Of a DNA stretch of 64,000 nt, positions 1-12,194 are shown piece after piece. How positions within the stretch are numbered: position 1 is the stretch's first letter; every line of letters starts with the position of its first letter. The notes under the pieces were generated by a model. The model did not search any database. It worked only from the letters and a program-made list of their open reading frames with translations, and had not been told where the DNA came from. The stretch lies in contig CAMQGK010000052.1 in assembly GCA_947000775.1 (NCBI GenBank), forward strand, positions 33,138,501 to 33,202,500. Direction: 5' to 3'. This DNA is from Pterois miles (taxonomy: Eukaryota; Chordata; Actinopteri; Perciformes; Scorpaenidae). The position numbers were made by a program, and so were the translations under genes.

Positions 1-159
1 TCCTTCACCATAACCCCAAAAATAAAACTCATTATTTATCATATGAGCTTTTAGGAAGCCTGTAGTTTATTCCTTTTGGTAATGAAGTGATGTTTTTCAC
101 CGGTTGTCCACGTTGAGTCAGATAATCCTTTATTATATGTTGATGTAAAGTGTTTGGGA

Positions 160-470
160 AGGTTCTCAGTCATCCACATCACAGTATCAGAGTAAGGGGT
201 TAAATCAGCAGCAACTTGACTTCTTGTCACTTCATCACATTTCTCATCCAAGAAATTTCTTCAGTTTTAGCTAATTACAGTCGTCACCCTTAGGAGCACC
301 AATGTGCTGAGTGGTTTCCATTTTCCTGCTAAATGACCCCACAGAGGTTAAATTCCTGGTTCTCCGACCAGTTAGTCAGAACTGAAGAAGATTCTTGGAT
401 GAGAAGTGAAACGTTATCGAGATGTCCAGTTGCTGCTGATTTTCCCCTTACTTGATGTGAACCACCGTTC
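160..470. repeat. Imperfect inverted repeat
   Basis: The left arm (about 176-265, read on the minus strand) and the right arm (about 378-450, plus strand) share the run ACTGAAGAA, then TTCTTGGATGAGAA, and later GTTGCTGCTGATTT followed by CCCCTTACT. About 110 bp of unrelated sequence separates them. It looks like two oppositely oriented copies of one interspersed repeat. I cannot name the family with certainty. Confidence 0.5.
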
Positions 471-890
471 CCCAACCTTTTTTGCACCATGGACCGGTTT
501 CATGTAAGACAGTATTTTCATGGACCGGGCTTCAAGGTGTGGGGGATAAATAAAATAAACCGGCACAAAAAAGAATATTAAGTGCATAAAAATTACAACT
601 CAGCTTTGCAGTGAACTAGTGGGAGTCCTGAGCTAGTTTCTCTGCAACGAGCCGGTCCAGTCTTGCGGTAATGGGAGACGATGACACCCAGAGTGTGTTC
701 CTCATGTCCAGTCTACTCCGTAATTTAGTTTTAGTCGCAGGCACTGCAGAAAAGCCCGCTTCACAAAGATAGGACGTGTCAAGAGGCACAGACAGATGTA
801 TGCAGGCATTTTTCAAAATAAAACATCTTTCAGACTGTTGATCAATAAAATATTTTTTTTACGTGTGACCCGGTACCAAATGACAGAGCA
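463..890 (-). mobile_element. hAT transposon relic (transposase C-terminus)
   Basis: Read on the minus strand, 816 to 616 encodes the C-terminal end of a hAT (Charlie/ZBED5-like) transposase, with the family strings YLCEAGFSAV, TKTKLRSRLDMRNTLWVS and DRLVAEK. It is flanked by terminal sequence with CCCCAACC and repeated GGACCGG/CCGGTACC steps on both sides. Only the last ~66 codons remain and the rest of the transposase is absent, so this is an internally deleted, non-autonomous copy. A related copy lies at 56212-56593. Confidence 0.7.
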
Positions 891-1984
891 GAGCCTTTTG
901 TAGTCCATCTTCAGCACCAATATCCACTGCCGTCACATCATGATTACAGAGCCCAGTGAGGTGCAGTCAGATTCTCTTAACTCACCTTTCCTTGACCTCA
1001 TGACCATCAAGGTTACGGAAAAGACATTAGGATGTAATTTTTTCCCTTTTCGACCGCAGCCTTGGGCTTTTTTGGGGGGGCATGCATCTCAGCACACTGT
1101 GGGCTGGTCAGTTTGTATTCAACGCACAGAAACTGTCACAAACTGCCGTAAAAAAACAAACTGAGACGCATATTCTGAATGTGCTGTATACATGTCCAGA
1201 AAATGCTCCTTAAACTGAACAAAACCAGCATATCCCACATGTCTTAACTGCAAAATGTTTGAAATATGCTGTTTAAATGACTCATATCAAACTGTTATAT
1301 TAGATATTATATTTTGATAGAATATTAGTGTTTATGTAAACATAGTCAGTGAGATGTCATCCTGTTCTTCCACTTCTCCTAATAGCTGATATGAGTGCAA
1401 CATTACATCTCATAATAACAGTGTTGAGGCGTATTGATGCAGCGTTTGGGGCCCGTTGAAGGACTCTGCAGGAAATCCAAGGCACAGAACAGACCAGATT
1501 AATATCTTTGTTGCTGTGATACAGTAGATGAATGTCTCTGAAGACTTTGTATTGATCCTGGTATATTTAGAGCCCCATAAAGATGTTGACACAGTGATAA
1601 GCTGGGTGCCCTGGAGAACGAGTGCACGCTACGCAGCAGACTGAGTGAGGATATCACGAGTGCTCACCAGGATGGCACACCGCCAAAGCTTTATGCTTCC
1701 TCACCAGCTCTTTTTCTCTAACACACACACAGCAGCACCCTCCCATCTCCCATTCAATAAGCCAGCTGTTAAGCCACACTATCAAGGCAGCCTGTCCAAT
1801 AATTGGCTCCCCCCCATCCACCCTTTCCCCTTTTGTGTGGGGGAGGGGGCTTTGCGTTAAGCCGGAGAGCAACAGCAGATAACAAGAGCAAGTGACAAGC
1901 TCACAGTCAAAGGCCACCTCGCACAAAAGGGAGCTGCTTGATGAATCATCGACATTGGCAACCTAACCCCCCCCCCCTTCTCTC

Positions 1985-2480
1985 CACACATCCCAAATGC
2001 CAATGGCGGATCAATACCTGGGCCCCATTTGTAATTCATTATTAGCTAGTTATTTGAGGCGACCCTGTTTACAGTGTGGTTATCAATACCAGCATAATGC
2101 AGGTATCCACGCCGCTGCACAACACTGTATTCATGCTTATTGGCTGAATGACAGCTTCACCCAGAACCCGCGGAGGTCAAGGTTAACCAGGGCGCCGGAG
2201 AGAGGACAGACGGAACGAGCAGCGGCGGCACGAGGCCGCCCATTTTACCGGCACACATGTGTGAGGCTCCAGCTGAAAGGTGACAGCGAGCGGCGGGCTA
2301 GATCACATCCGACAGCTCATTTCAAATGCCATTGGTAAAGGTCAGCATTTACATGTCTAATTTGCGTCTGCCGGCTTGAGCGCTGGCGGATTATTCCCCG
2401 CCATCACTCAAATCATTAGCACATTTAGGACGGCTGCTGTTGCTGAATTGAAATGTGCTTCTTGAATATAGCATCCCCCA
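1985..2480. promoter_or_regulatory. Candidate conserved non-coding element in zbtb16 intron
   Basis: A GC-balanced stretch free of recognisable repeats, unlike the AT-rich repeat-laden DNA around it. It holds many short sites typical of developmental enhancers: TAATTCATTATTAGC (2033 on), GGTCAAGGTTAACC (nuclear-receptor-like, about 2175), CATTTGCG/CATTTCAAATG runs and a CATTGATTAAATG homeobox-like site just downstream (about 2565). No ORF here resembles a protein. The enhancer call is inference from composition only. Confidence 0.3.
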
Positions 2481-2889
2481 CAGCCAGGAAGCAGCGCCGC
2501 ACTTTGATTTATGACACCTGCAGGACTTCTCCATGGCAGGAGCTGTATTTTGTGTAATGTCCTACATTGATTAAATGTGGCTTATAAAAGAAATAGTAGA
2601 CATTTAAACATCCGACGTGATCCCATGGGAGGGTGTATAAATAGCATGACATTTTAAGGACAGTCTGTGTGTCTGATAATGGATTTTTGCATGTCATATA
2701 CACACCACGGATGTTGTGAAACAGATTTTTGTGCGTTACTTAATGCAGCTTTTAAACTGTGCAGGCTGCTCCCTACACTATTTACCGTTATGGAAAGCAA
2801 CGAACTGTAATTCATGTGAATCCAAATTCATGCAATTGTGAACCAGGAAGTATGAAGAGCGACAAACACCATGAGGGAGGAGGTCAGGG

Positions 2890-3095
2890 TGACGTATCGG
2901 AGTGCTGATGGTGTTGGGTCTAAAAACACCGGCATTTGTGTCCCGAGTGAAACCAGAAGTCAGAGTTGATGTATTTGTCACACAACTTATGTACTTCAGA
3001 GATATTTCAAGCCAAACTATGATCTTTTTCCTAAATTCAACAAAGTAGTTTTATTGCCTAAACCTAAAGAAGTTGTTTCCTGTGAAGATGGAAGT
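2890..3095 (-). repeat. Interspersed repeat with TTAGGTTTAGGCAA core
   Basis: On the minus strand it reads AAACAACTTCTTTAGGTTTA, GGCAATAAAACTACTTTGTT and AGGAAAAAGATCATAGTTTG. These are the core of a repeat that also occurs at 4310-4440 and, tandemly amplified, at 13935-14640. I recognise the pattern as common in fish genomes but cannot name the family. Confidence 0.5.
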
Positions 3096-4309
3096 TTATT
3101 TTGAAAGACTATGCATGTAATGAGAGGAAGTTGACACTTGTTGCTGGACATTCGTATGAAAAAGAGTGAAAAAGGAGGAATAACTATTTAATATTATAAG
3201 CACTGTTGTGTGAGAAAACATTGTACTGTGAAACTGTCTATGGTGCTTATAGCAGCACCTCTGTAATGACCTGACAACAGTCCAATCAGCTGGTTCAGGT
3301 GATTTTAAATGCAGCTTAAGATGCAGTTAAGATGTTCAGACTCTGGACTTGTAAAGTGTACACCAACATGATTTGATTATCGATTTGCTCAGATATCATC
3401 TCCTGACTGTTGTCTTTTTGGTGTTTTTATCAAAAGGAGATGGTAGACATTAAAAAGCAAAAACACGTTATTCTCTGTGTGATCTCAGAAGCTCCTGCTG
3501 CCACATTTGATAGTTTCATATTTTGATTAAATAGCATCTCTTTCATTTTCTTCAGCTGCGCAGCATGATGGGGGGAAAAGACGCCTTGCACAGCTCCGAA
3601 ATCCCAATACAGTGGGGTCTTTTTAATAAAGGCAGTAATGAGAATTGATAACAACTGAACTCAAAGGATGTATGCCTCCCCAACCTCAAGAATAATTAGA
3701 AGATCACGTGTTAGCGGCTGGAAGGGTAGCCTGATGGACCTAACTGCCATTATGTTGATACCGTCTCCGAGGTGAACCAACGCCGCTACTGTACGTCAAT
3801 GCTTTTATCCTCCTGTCTCTCTCTGAGTTGTACCAATTATTGGGGGCAGCTGGAATGACTTAAAAGAGCTAGTGTGGTCTTTTACAGCTGCACACTGCTG
3901 TTCAGGAGAACAGTTGGGATGTCACTCCTGGGTTTTGGCTTGTCACTTACAGTACAGTACTGTCTGCGCAGTCCAATTATCATCACAACACCAGAATTTC
4001 TTGGGGGCCAGCAGGGTGAAATCTGTGGTCTCTAAATTAGTGGTGATGGGACATTCTTCTCTCCTGAAGCCCTGACACATACTGCCTTTTTTCACACAAC
4101 AGGTTTCATATGCTGCAGCCTGAACCGCCACATTTTGCCATTTAAGGATAATTCTTATTCATTGCATTTTGGGTGCACTCAATTGCACATTTTCCCTCCC
4201 AACTGGTCAAATGCCGACGTTTGGTCAGTATTCCTGCGCTTCAAACTATGACGCTCTCGGTAGGCATCGGGAACAACGTCGGTATACCCTCGTTACATGC
4301 ACAGTGTCT

Positions 4310-4440
4310 TTCCAAAATCAACTTCTGTCTTCAGAGGAAGTGAAGTTTAGGCAACACAACCTCTTAGTTAGGGTTAGGAAACGATTGGGGTTTGACTGAC
4401 TAACGAGTCATGTGACGAACGACAATAAGTCAACGATGAC
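4310..4440 (+). repeat. Interspersed repeat, TTAGGCAAC family
   Basis: Contains GTTTAGGCAACACAACCTC, TTAGTTAGGGTTAGGAAACG and a following CATGTGACGAACG segment. It belongs to the same family as 2890-3095 (opposite orientation) and the tandem cluster at 13935-14640. Confidence 0.5.
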
Positions 4441-4634
4441 CTTTAGTTTCACACAAGACATGAACAGCAGCCTCCTGGTTGAAAGTACTGCTTTTGTATC
4501 CACCACCCCTCCCGCCTGTCCTACATGGAGTATGATGCTCTTTATAGCCTTCTACTTCAGTTGCTCCAACCGCCCGATTTTCAACTAGTTGGGAGTGGGA
4601 ATGGGTGGGGTTTGGTAATCTGGCTTATGTCTAA

Positions 4635-4795
4635 TTCATACTAATAACTGATCGTCATTAACTGATTATTAACCATAAACTGACAAGATTTGTGCCTTGC
4701 ATGCAACGGTGTGCCATCTGCAGTATATGAGCTGTCCCATTACTGTAGCAGCCACGGTGCTGCGTTCACTGTCTCCAGTTAGAATAAATAGTTGT
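4635..4795 (+). repeat. Single-unit copy of the 55-bp-minisatellite element
   Basis: Begins with the AACTGATTATTAACCATAAA-type left flank, continues through AAGATTTGTGCCTTGCATGC and CTGCAGTATATGAG, and contains exactly one minisatellite unit (ACTGTAGCAGCCACGGTGCT onward to GTCTCCAGTT). The same flank precedes the large arrays at 31.6 and 34.3 kb. This copy therefore looks like the unexpanded form of the element. Confidence 0.65.
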
Positions 4796-5189
4796 TGTAA
4801 TAATACTGCATTGGTTATCAAGGCATAGGAGAGCCACACTGGCATTTTATGCAGACAATAATATTACATTGACATTGCTGGTACGCGTCTTCACAATGAC
4901 ACCACAACGTCTTCTTCCTGTAAACAACACTGACTTTATTGGTGTTGGTGGAGATGAGTGAATTTTCACATTGCATTAAAATAATGAAGGTCTTTGGATG
5001 TGAATGAGAACCGCTGCACCTCACAGACTAATACATCCTTTCCTTGTCTTTCAGTTGATTTTGGTATCAAATGCATTTATTTTTCTGATTAACAGGCACA
5101 TCACACCTCAACAACAACATGATTCTGTCACCGAATGGCACTTTGATTAACACGATTGTTGTTGTCACCCCCACCCTCATCGTCTTTAG

Positions 5190-5419
5190 GTGAGAAGCCA
5201 TTCGAGTGCAAGCTGTGCCACCAGCGATCCAGGGACTACTCGGCCATGATCAAGCACCTGCGCACCCACAACGGCGCCTCGCCCTACCAATGCACCATCT
5301 GCCTGGAGTACTGCCCCAGCCTGTCAGCCATGCAGAAGCACATGAAGGGCCACAAGCCCGAAGACATCCCCCCAGACTGGCGCATAGAGAAGACCTACCT
5401 GTACCTCTGCTACGTCTGA
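5190..5419 (+). CDS. zbtb16: zbtb16 (PLZF) terminal coding exon
   Basis: Final exon of the BTB/POZ zinc-finger transcription factor PLZF, a nuclear repressor of developmental and stem-cell genes. Acceptor AG is at 5188-5189. The first two bases complete a Gly codon, giving the usual GEKPF linker, and the TGA ends at 5419 (75 full codons). It encodes two complete C2H2 fingers, FECKLCHQ...IKHLRTH and [10 protein letters not shown]...QKHMKGH, which are fingers 8 and 9 of the nine in PLZF. The tail ends [17 protein letters not shown] and matches tetrapod PLZF almost residue for residue. The BTB domain and the first seven fingers lie in exons to the left of the window. Teleosts can carry a and b paralogues and this exon alone does not tell which. 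The gene runs convergent with htr3a. Confidence 0.95.
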
Positions 5420-8400
5420 GGCCCGGGAGAGCGAATGAAGAGAGGGAGGGGTACGTGTGAGGGCGGGGGCGGGGTTGAGTGGTGAGGGGAATGTAATTGA
5501 GCGGATAGGAGGCTGCGTTGACGATTTAAGAACGTCAACGGCAAGAGACCCGAAAGCGAGACGGGTTTGTTTTCTCTTTTTACTTATCATGCAAAGGCGG
5601 CGCCGACCGACAGGGGTTGTTAAGGGGTGGTGATGGTGGGACAAAAGTGCTAAGAAGAGGAAGACTTGGACACGGAGAGAGATTCTCCACCATAGTTCGG
5701 ATTCACCGGGTCATTCACTACATCTGCAACTGTGTTATTGTTTCAGGTCATTTCATGCAGCACCACAAAGCGAGCAAGCTGCAAAGGAAGTGACTTTTTG
5801 GATGCTGCTGCAAGTAAGAAAGCAGATTCTCAAGGGCTATCTGTACCTGCACATGCTTGCCATCACTCCCATTTTGGGGAAAGTTTTTTTTTTTTTTTTT
5901 TGGTTCTTCTTTAGTATTGGTTTGTTTACATTCGCCCTGCATAGTCATGCTTGTTTGGATCACATGATCAATTTAGTCCCCCCAGTTCATCGTGTCATCG
6001 TTTGCTTTCCAAGTATAGAGGAACTGCTGGCTTTCAGAAGCCAAAATCTTACATTACAAACATGTAATGGTAGTTACAAACAACAACAAAGTCATTGTGG
6101 AGGAGGACCGAGACACATTTTCCAACAGTTTTCATCAAAGTTCGAATGAACTGCTTTGCGTGAACACACCCCTAATCGTTTCCATCCCTAAAGGGGTTTT
6201 TCCAGAGCGTTCCCCATATAACTTGTCCACGCATGAGATTCTTCCGATGCCAGCGGCGGCGGTGAGATAGCCCCTGAGAATCCGCAGCAGAGCCGGTATG
6301 CAGTAGATGAAACAGTTGAACTGGATGAATGGGAGCACTAAAATACTGCAAACCAAGCGTCTGTTTGGTTGATATGGGGGGTGAAAGATGCTAGTGCTGC
6401 TTTTTTTTGTTGTTGGAAGTCTCCCCAGTTTTCTCAGTAGTCTTCCTGGTTCTCTGTCAGATGAGGGCTGGAGAAGGTGGAGTCACCACTGGCCACCGCG
6501 GCTTTCCCAGAGAGCCAACTCGTGTCACTTTTTCATCTTATATTTTTGTAGCTCTGCATCATCATAGTTTATTAAGGCTTGATTGCACAGGTAAAGCAAA
6601 TTACGACAACAGTCTCTGTTTGATGTCTGCAAGTTATATATTTTTCCATTAAATCATAACTCGCTATCACAGTACACCACATTAAACCCAGCATATCCAC
6701 CTACTCAGCAATAGATAACTGGACCGCTTTTATCCATGTACATTTAACCAGATGACTATCATTATCTCACACTAATGATGAACTACACAAACTGACACAT
6801 AAGCAGTAACACTTTGTAACACCACGACAGATCTGTCCATTCACCACAGGGATGGAAAACAAAATGGAGCAAAAGGCTGCTTTCCGCGGGAGTCCCGAGA
6901 CTCCCGACTGCTCGTTGTGAATGTTGAAGAAGAAGTGCTGGGAATGCCTCCGCCGCACGCCTTCGAGTTTGTGAAAGGTGGTGTGGCGGGTTGAAGACTG
7001 TTATATGGCGTCAAAGCATGAATGTGAATGACTGTGAGCCAGGTTCGCACAAGGCTGTTGTCAAAATACATAGCAGGTTAATGCCGCCTTTCACTGGAAG
7101 TCACACACCTATAATTCCCACCTCGGAGGTTGTTATTACGATATATCAGATGCTGTTCCCCATGCAGCAGCTCGTACATTAGCTAGCCAGCTAGCAGCTG
7201 TGAATGCTATTTTACATTTGACATGAATATGTGTGATTGTTTGCTGCCAGATGTTCTGATAGACTGGACAAAATGATCTGATAGAACGGCTGAAACAGAT
7301 CTTCAGATTCAAACTTTAATGGTCATTGGCTTGGATTACTAACTGGGTGAAGTGGGTGAGGGACCCATGGCCTCAGATTCACTATGAGTCCATAGATTTA
7401 AGTTTGACAGTATGCACCACTGGAGCATCAACTGAAATCAGGGCCCAAAGGCAGGTCTTGCATTATCTGGGGGTCCTTTCCTGTCGTTATACAGAGGGGC
7501 GAAGTCCATCCCCTTCCAGTGGACCCTATGGGACCTTATTTTGTAAAAAATATTCACAGTAGTCCACAGCAACAGACAGAGATAATCTATTGATCCCGTC
7601 TGAATTGTGCCATGAATCACACATGTGATGTATGTCAATTTAAAACCTAATTTTGCAACTCAAGAAAGTCTGTTTGTCATTGTATCATTTAGTCTTGTTC
7701 CACACACAAACACAACGCTATCTGATGTGGTTTACCCACAAGCCCCTGGTCTTTCTAGTCATAGCTTCAGCGAGAGAGACGTCACTTACTTGTCATCTCT
7801 CTAAATACCGTACTTCCCGACCCTCCCAGTTTTCAGTGCTGGCGTTGACTAAGAGAAAGAAATGCTCAAGCAGGAGCAAAAATAAATAAAAGTAGACGAA
7901 TATTAGTTTATACCAGAGATTCAAACACACAAGTTCACACCAGGTGAATTATTCAGTTTTCTTTCTTGAGAATTAAAGGTAAAAGCATAAGTTGAACATA
8001 AAATGCTGTTGCGGTGTACTTATCATTTTGTTATTTTCATTTTGTTAAATTCAGAATACAGGAAACAAAGTCTGTGAAACTCACATTTCTTGGGGGGAGG
8101 AAACCCCCGCTTTCGTTTTAAAATCCTCCCTTGTTTTTAAGGCCTCGAGGTTGGCAAGTGTGTATTTTCATAGTCTGATACTTAAACAGTTTTACGACAA
8201 ACTCACCACTTTCTTGACTTGCAAAATTATCTTTTAAACTGACAAACATCATACGTGTGATTCATGGCGCAGTTCAAACAGGATAAAAAAGATAATTGTC
8301 TCTCGGCGCTGACTACCGTTCAGTTGTTTTTCTGAAATAAGATGCCACGGTGGTTCCCCTGAAGAGGTGGGGCTTCACCTTTCTATTACAGTGTTTAAAT

Positions 8401-8799
8401 GGTGCATATTCCTAAATATATATGCACTGATTTAAATTAACACTCGGGCTATGTTTAACAGTATGCATAGCATTGAGTATGCTGCAGTGTTGACACAGCT
8501 GCATCATGGGAAAGGCGTACTTTGTTTCGAAGGAGGTGGGAGTGTCCGACGTCACTGAAACGCAGCATTAGACTTGTACGACTGACGCCGCCACAGGTAT
8601 TACGGTTGAACCTGAGGCGAGCGTCACTGTCACAGTGTTACCTGGGTGATCACATATCCAAACGGCCGGCGGGATAAAGGGGGAAATCACTGATAGGACG
8701 AGACACTGCCCAGCAGCTTAGGGGGCGACCAGTAAGACGACAGAATAAATCAACTCTTTCTCTGTGGTTTTGTCCCTGCGCTTCGTCTCTCTCGTCTCC

Positions 8800-8800
<1 letters not shown>

Positions 8801-8837
<37 letters not shown>

Positions 8838-8846
8838 CTGTTGTTA
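8801..8846 (+). repeat. (GTT)n/(GAT) trinucleotide microsatellite
   Basis: Imperfect GTTGTTGAT repeats in the probable zbtb16 3' UTR. The long minus-strand Asn/Thr/Ser-rich ORFs here are products of this repeat. Confidence 0.85.
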
Positions 8847-11800
8847 CTATTGACCTTGAGTTTGATCTCAACACATCGTACTTGAATTACCTCGTTTTGT
8901 GACCTCATGTTGCTTGTGTATTTTAATTTTCCCTTTTGTTTCATTTGTACACTTTTTTTGTGTGTGTGTGTGTGTTGAAAAGATGCATTGCACGACATGA
9001 TGAAGCAATGTGTGTACGCAGAGAAATTTAAGTGCCACGGTGAAGAGATTTTTTGTTTTGTTTTTCTCATGTTGTGTATTTCTTTGTGCATTACTTTTTA
9101 CCAAACTTGGTATTATTAACCCCGCTTGTTAAAGAGCCGGATGGTTTGGTCATTTGTTATAAAAGCTACCTCTAAGTTGTTTTTGTTTTTGTTTTTGGCA
9201 AAAGCACATTTATTTTGTGTTTGTGTTTTGCATTATTTCATCATTGCTACTTCATCTCATGCTTCTTTTTTGTTTTCAAAAGTTGATTTATGATTGTGTT
9301 TTTAAGCAAAATGTATATAAAAGCGTAAGAGATAACAAACGTAGAGGTTGATAGGATTCGGAAAGTCACTCAAATGGACGTTTATTCTTCTCTTATAGTC
9401 TCCCCCCCGCCCCCACCCCTGCACCTCCAACCACAGAAGAGCAGAGATAAAAAAAAAAAATTAAAAAAGCAATTTTGAAGCCTTAAGTGATGAGTTAGAG
9501 GGATGCGGCAGATAAGAGGAAGTACTATTGCTGTTAGGAGGGTTTAAAAACAAGAATTAAAACTTGAAAATATGTGAATAGAAGTGTAGTTTTGTAATGT
9601 GAAAAAAAAAAAAAAAACAGGAGGTTCATCATAAAGGCGCTGAGCCGCCCAGGACAGGTCATATTTGCAGTGATGCAGAGTGCGTTGGACAATTGGAGCT
9701 GCAAGTGGTAATCAAAAAAGAAAAACCAGAAGGTTAAAAACAGAGATTGTCTCCGCTGACAAGCTCTCTTGAGAAATGAGCATATTCCTGAACAAGAGCC
9801 AACAGAGGCAATTTGATATATAAAAATTGTGATATTTTTGTATTCAGTGTCAGTCTTTTTTCCATTTGTGGAGGGTTACAGCAGGGCACAAATATTTGTA
9901 TTTCTTTTCTTTTTTTACCTGTTTTCCTCTCTCTCTCTTTCTCTTTCTCTGGGTGTGAATCATTTTTGCCTTGCTCCTCTTTGATATTGTTGGACAAAAA
10001 ATGTGTGTGAACATATTGTAATAATAAGTGTTGCTTTCTGGATGTCAATTGCATTGTAGGTGAAGGACTAAATCTATCCGCCACAAATTTTACGAGTGTG
10101 TGTGTATGTGGAAAAAACAAAACAAAAAAAAAAAAAAAAAAAGATGATAAAATACGGGACGGCAGGGGGGCGCTGCCAAACTGACCAATTAGTACTTGTC
10201 ATTTACAATTTTTCAATCAAACTTGACTGTCAACATGTCTTTTGTTTTTCTATTTGAAAAAAAAGAAAAAGAAGAAGGGATGGCATGTCCCGTGGTGTCT
10301 TGCCATTTTATTCTCAAACACTGTGAGCTGAGGGGCTTTTCCACCCTCATATAATATCCACCCACTATAATATATCCAGTCACGGCTCAGTCTGAAACCA
10401 CCACAATGCAAGACCTGATCAGTCACATTATTCCTATCATCGTCCTCTGAATGTTTTCTACTTTTTCATGCGGGTGAAAGAGTGCGTCAAAGAGTGCGTA
10501 ACTATGTGTGTGCGTGTGTGTTTGTTAGTGGGAAAAATGCACTAATCAGATCAGATACAAAATAAGATGATACTCTATGCCACTTTTTTTTCTCTATGTT
10601 GGAAAAAAAAATCTCTATATATATATATACATTGGCATCGATATAGTTCTTCCCTCAGTGTTCCTCCGATGTTTCTGTACTATCTTTGTGCCTAAAAATG
10701 GGATTTGTTCAACAAAAATATCCATCTATATCTGCTTAGTTTCCGTATTTTCAGAAGAAAATAAAAATGGTGTCTCCAGCACCCTAGGGATGTCATGACG
10801 CTCGAGAATGACCTGATTTTTTTATTTTATTTTTTAAATCCTGAATAGAGCAGGTCTTCTTCTTCTTCAAGGACTGCAATAAACCCTTAATGCTATTGAA
10901 ATAGCTACCGGGATTCTGCATTCACCTCTTTTCTTAGGCTGTGATTGGCGCCCAAAAGCATTTATTTAGCGACACAAAACAAAGCATAGACAGGCTGCCG
11001 GTGGCGAGACCTGCAAAATCTGCTCCATGAAATTGTTTCGGGTTTTTTTTCTGCGAGCAAATTAAAGTCTCCACTCAGACTGTCTATTTTTTGTTTCTTC
11101 TTTTTGTCAGCAACAGGTTTGCTGATGAGAACTTTGTAATGCTCTTGAAAGAATAGAAATAAAAGAAAGGAAACCTCCATTTGGGGAGGTTGGCACTAGG
11201 GTAGCCCCCTTCTGCTTTGCTTCGTTTTTTGTTTTGTTTTTTTTAAAGTACTTTTTTCTTTTCTACAAAATGCATTTAGACGGGGATGTGAAATTCGTCA
11301 GAGAGGAATCATGGCATCCCTGGAGCTGGCACTCTGTGTTTTGGTGTGGTGTTTCTAGAACAAAGTAGCCATTTCATGCAGTGTTGCAATGCATGTGCCA
11401 TCGAGGTCTAGACTAAAAACTGTTTTGAGTAACAAAGCACCAAGACATTGTATTTTTTTATATTAGCACTGAGGACCAATTGCCCTGTCGGACCAAGCAT
11501 AACGAAGCTTTTTATGTAACAAAGCTTTTCTCTCTGTCTTTCCCTGGCTTGTCTGTGCTACTTCTCTCCTCCATTGTTGTGACAGCACAAGTGCCAGTCA
11601 AGTTGCTCTGTATTAAAATTAAAATAGTGTTTTTATTATGATTTGAATTGTTATAGTTTTTGTCTACCTCAGCACCTAATCTTAGCCTAATCTTAGAAGG
11701 TGCCCAATTATTATTTTTATTTTCTTTATTTTGGTCTCTTATTGTTGTCAGTTGTATATTTTTTTTTTTTTTTTTTTTTTGAAATTTGCATTAGAGCTTT

Positions 11801-12188
11801 GCAAAGGTCCTTTGTCTTTTCCAGCGACAACGTGCTATTTTTTTCCGTGGCAGTACGTTTCCTGTTGAGCTGTGCCACCAATCTATAGCCACCGTCTGTT
11901 GATATAGAGGTTGTTCTTTTTTTGTTTTTTCCATGTAGAATCAGACACCTCTCTTTGTAACATTTCAGTGTTCTCTGATGGAGTGTGAAAAAAAAATAAA
12001 AAGGAAAAATAAAAGATTTAATGCTGCAGGTTCTCTTCTCCATGTTGTCACTAAAGTCAATGTTGTGCCTTTGATAGTGAAAAATATAAAGAATATTTCT
12101 TTTCTTTCTTTCTTTTTTTTACATCCTACTAACAGTAGATTGTTTTTTGTAGTGGAAATTTTTTTGTATTTTTATTTATGAGTCTCAT

Positions 12189-12194
12189 AATAAA
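12189..12194 (+). terminator. Candidate poly(A) signal for zbtb16
   Basis: AATAAA followed within 25 bp by a GT-rich stretch (GATGTTCAGTTGTATAC). The sequence loses its 3' UTR-like T-rich character soon after. The signal at 10879 is an equally valid alternative. Confidence 0.3.

Larger units (their letters stand above)
1..5189 (+). other. zbtb16: zbtb16 last intron (3' part)
   Basis: Sequence upstream of the zbtb16 terminal exon, ending in a pyrimidine-rich tract and AG at 5188-5189. I see no other coding exon here. It holds an inverted repeat (160-470), a hAT transposase relic (463-890), a repeat-poor GC-balanced block (about 1.63-2.7 kb) and scattered copies of interspersed repeats (2890-3095, 4310-4440, 4635-4795). 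That it is intronic follows from the terminal exon starting in the middle of a Gly codon. Confidence 0.8.

Noticed and set aside
2174..2338. Possible zbtb16 coding exon in the GC-richer intron block
   Set aside because: No frame resembles PLZF fingers or linker, and no matching splice phases are visible.
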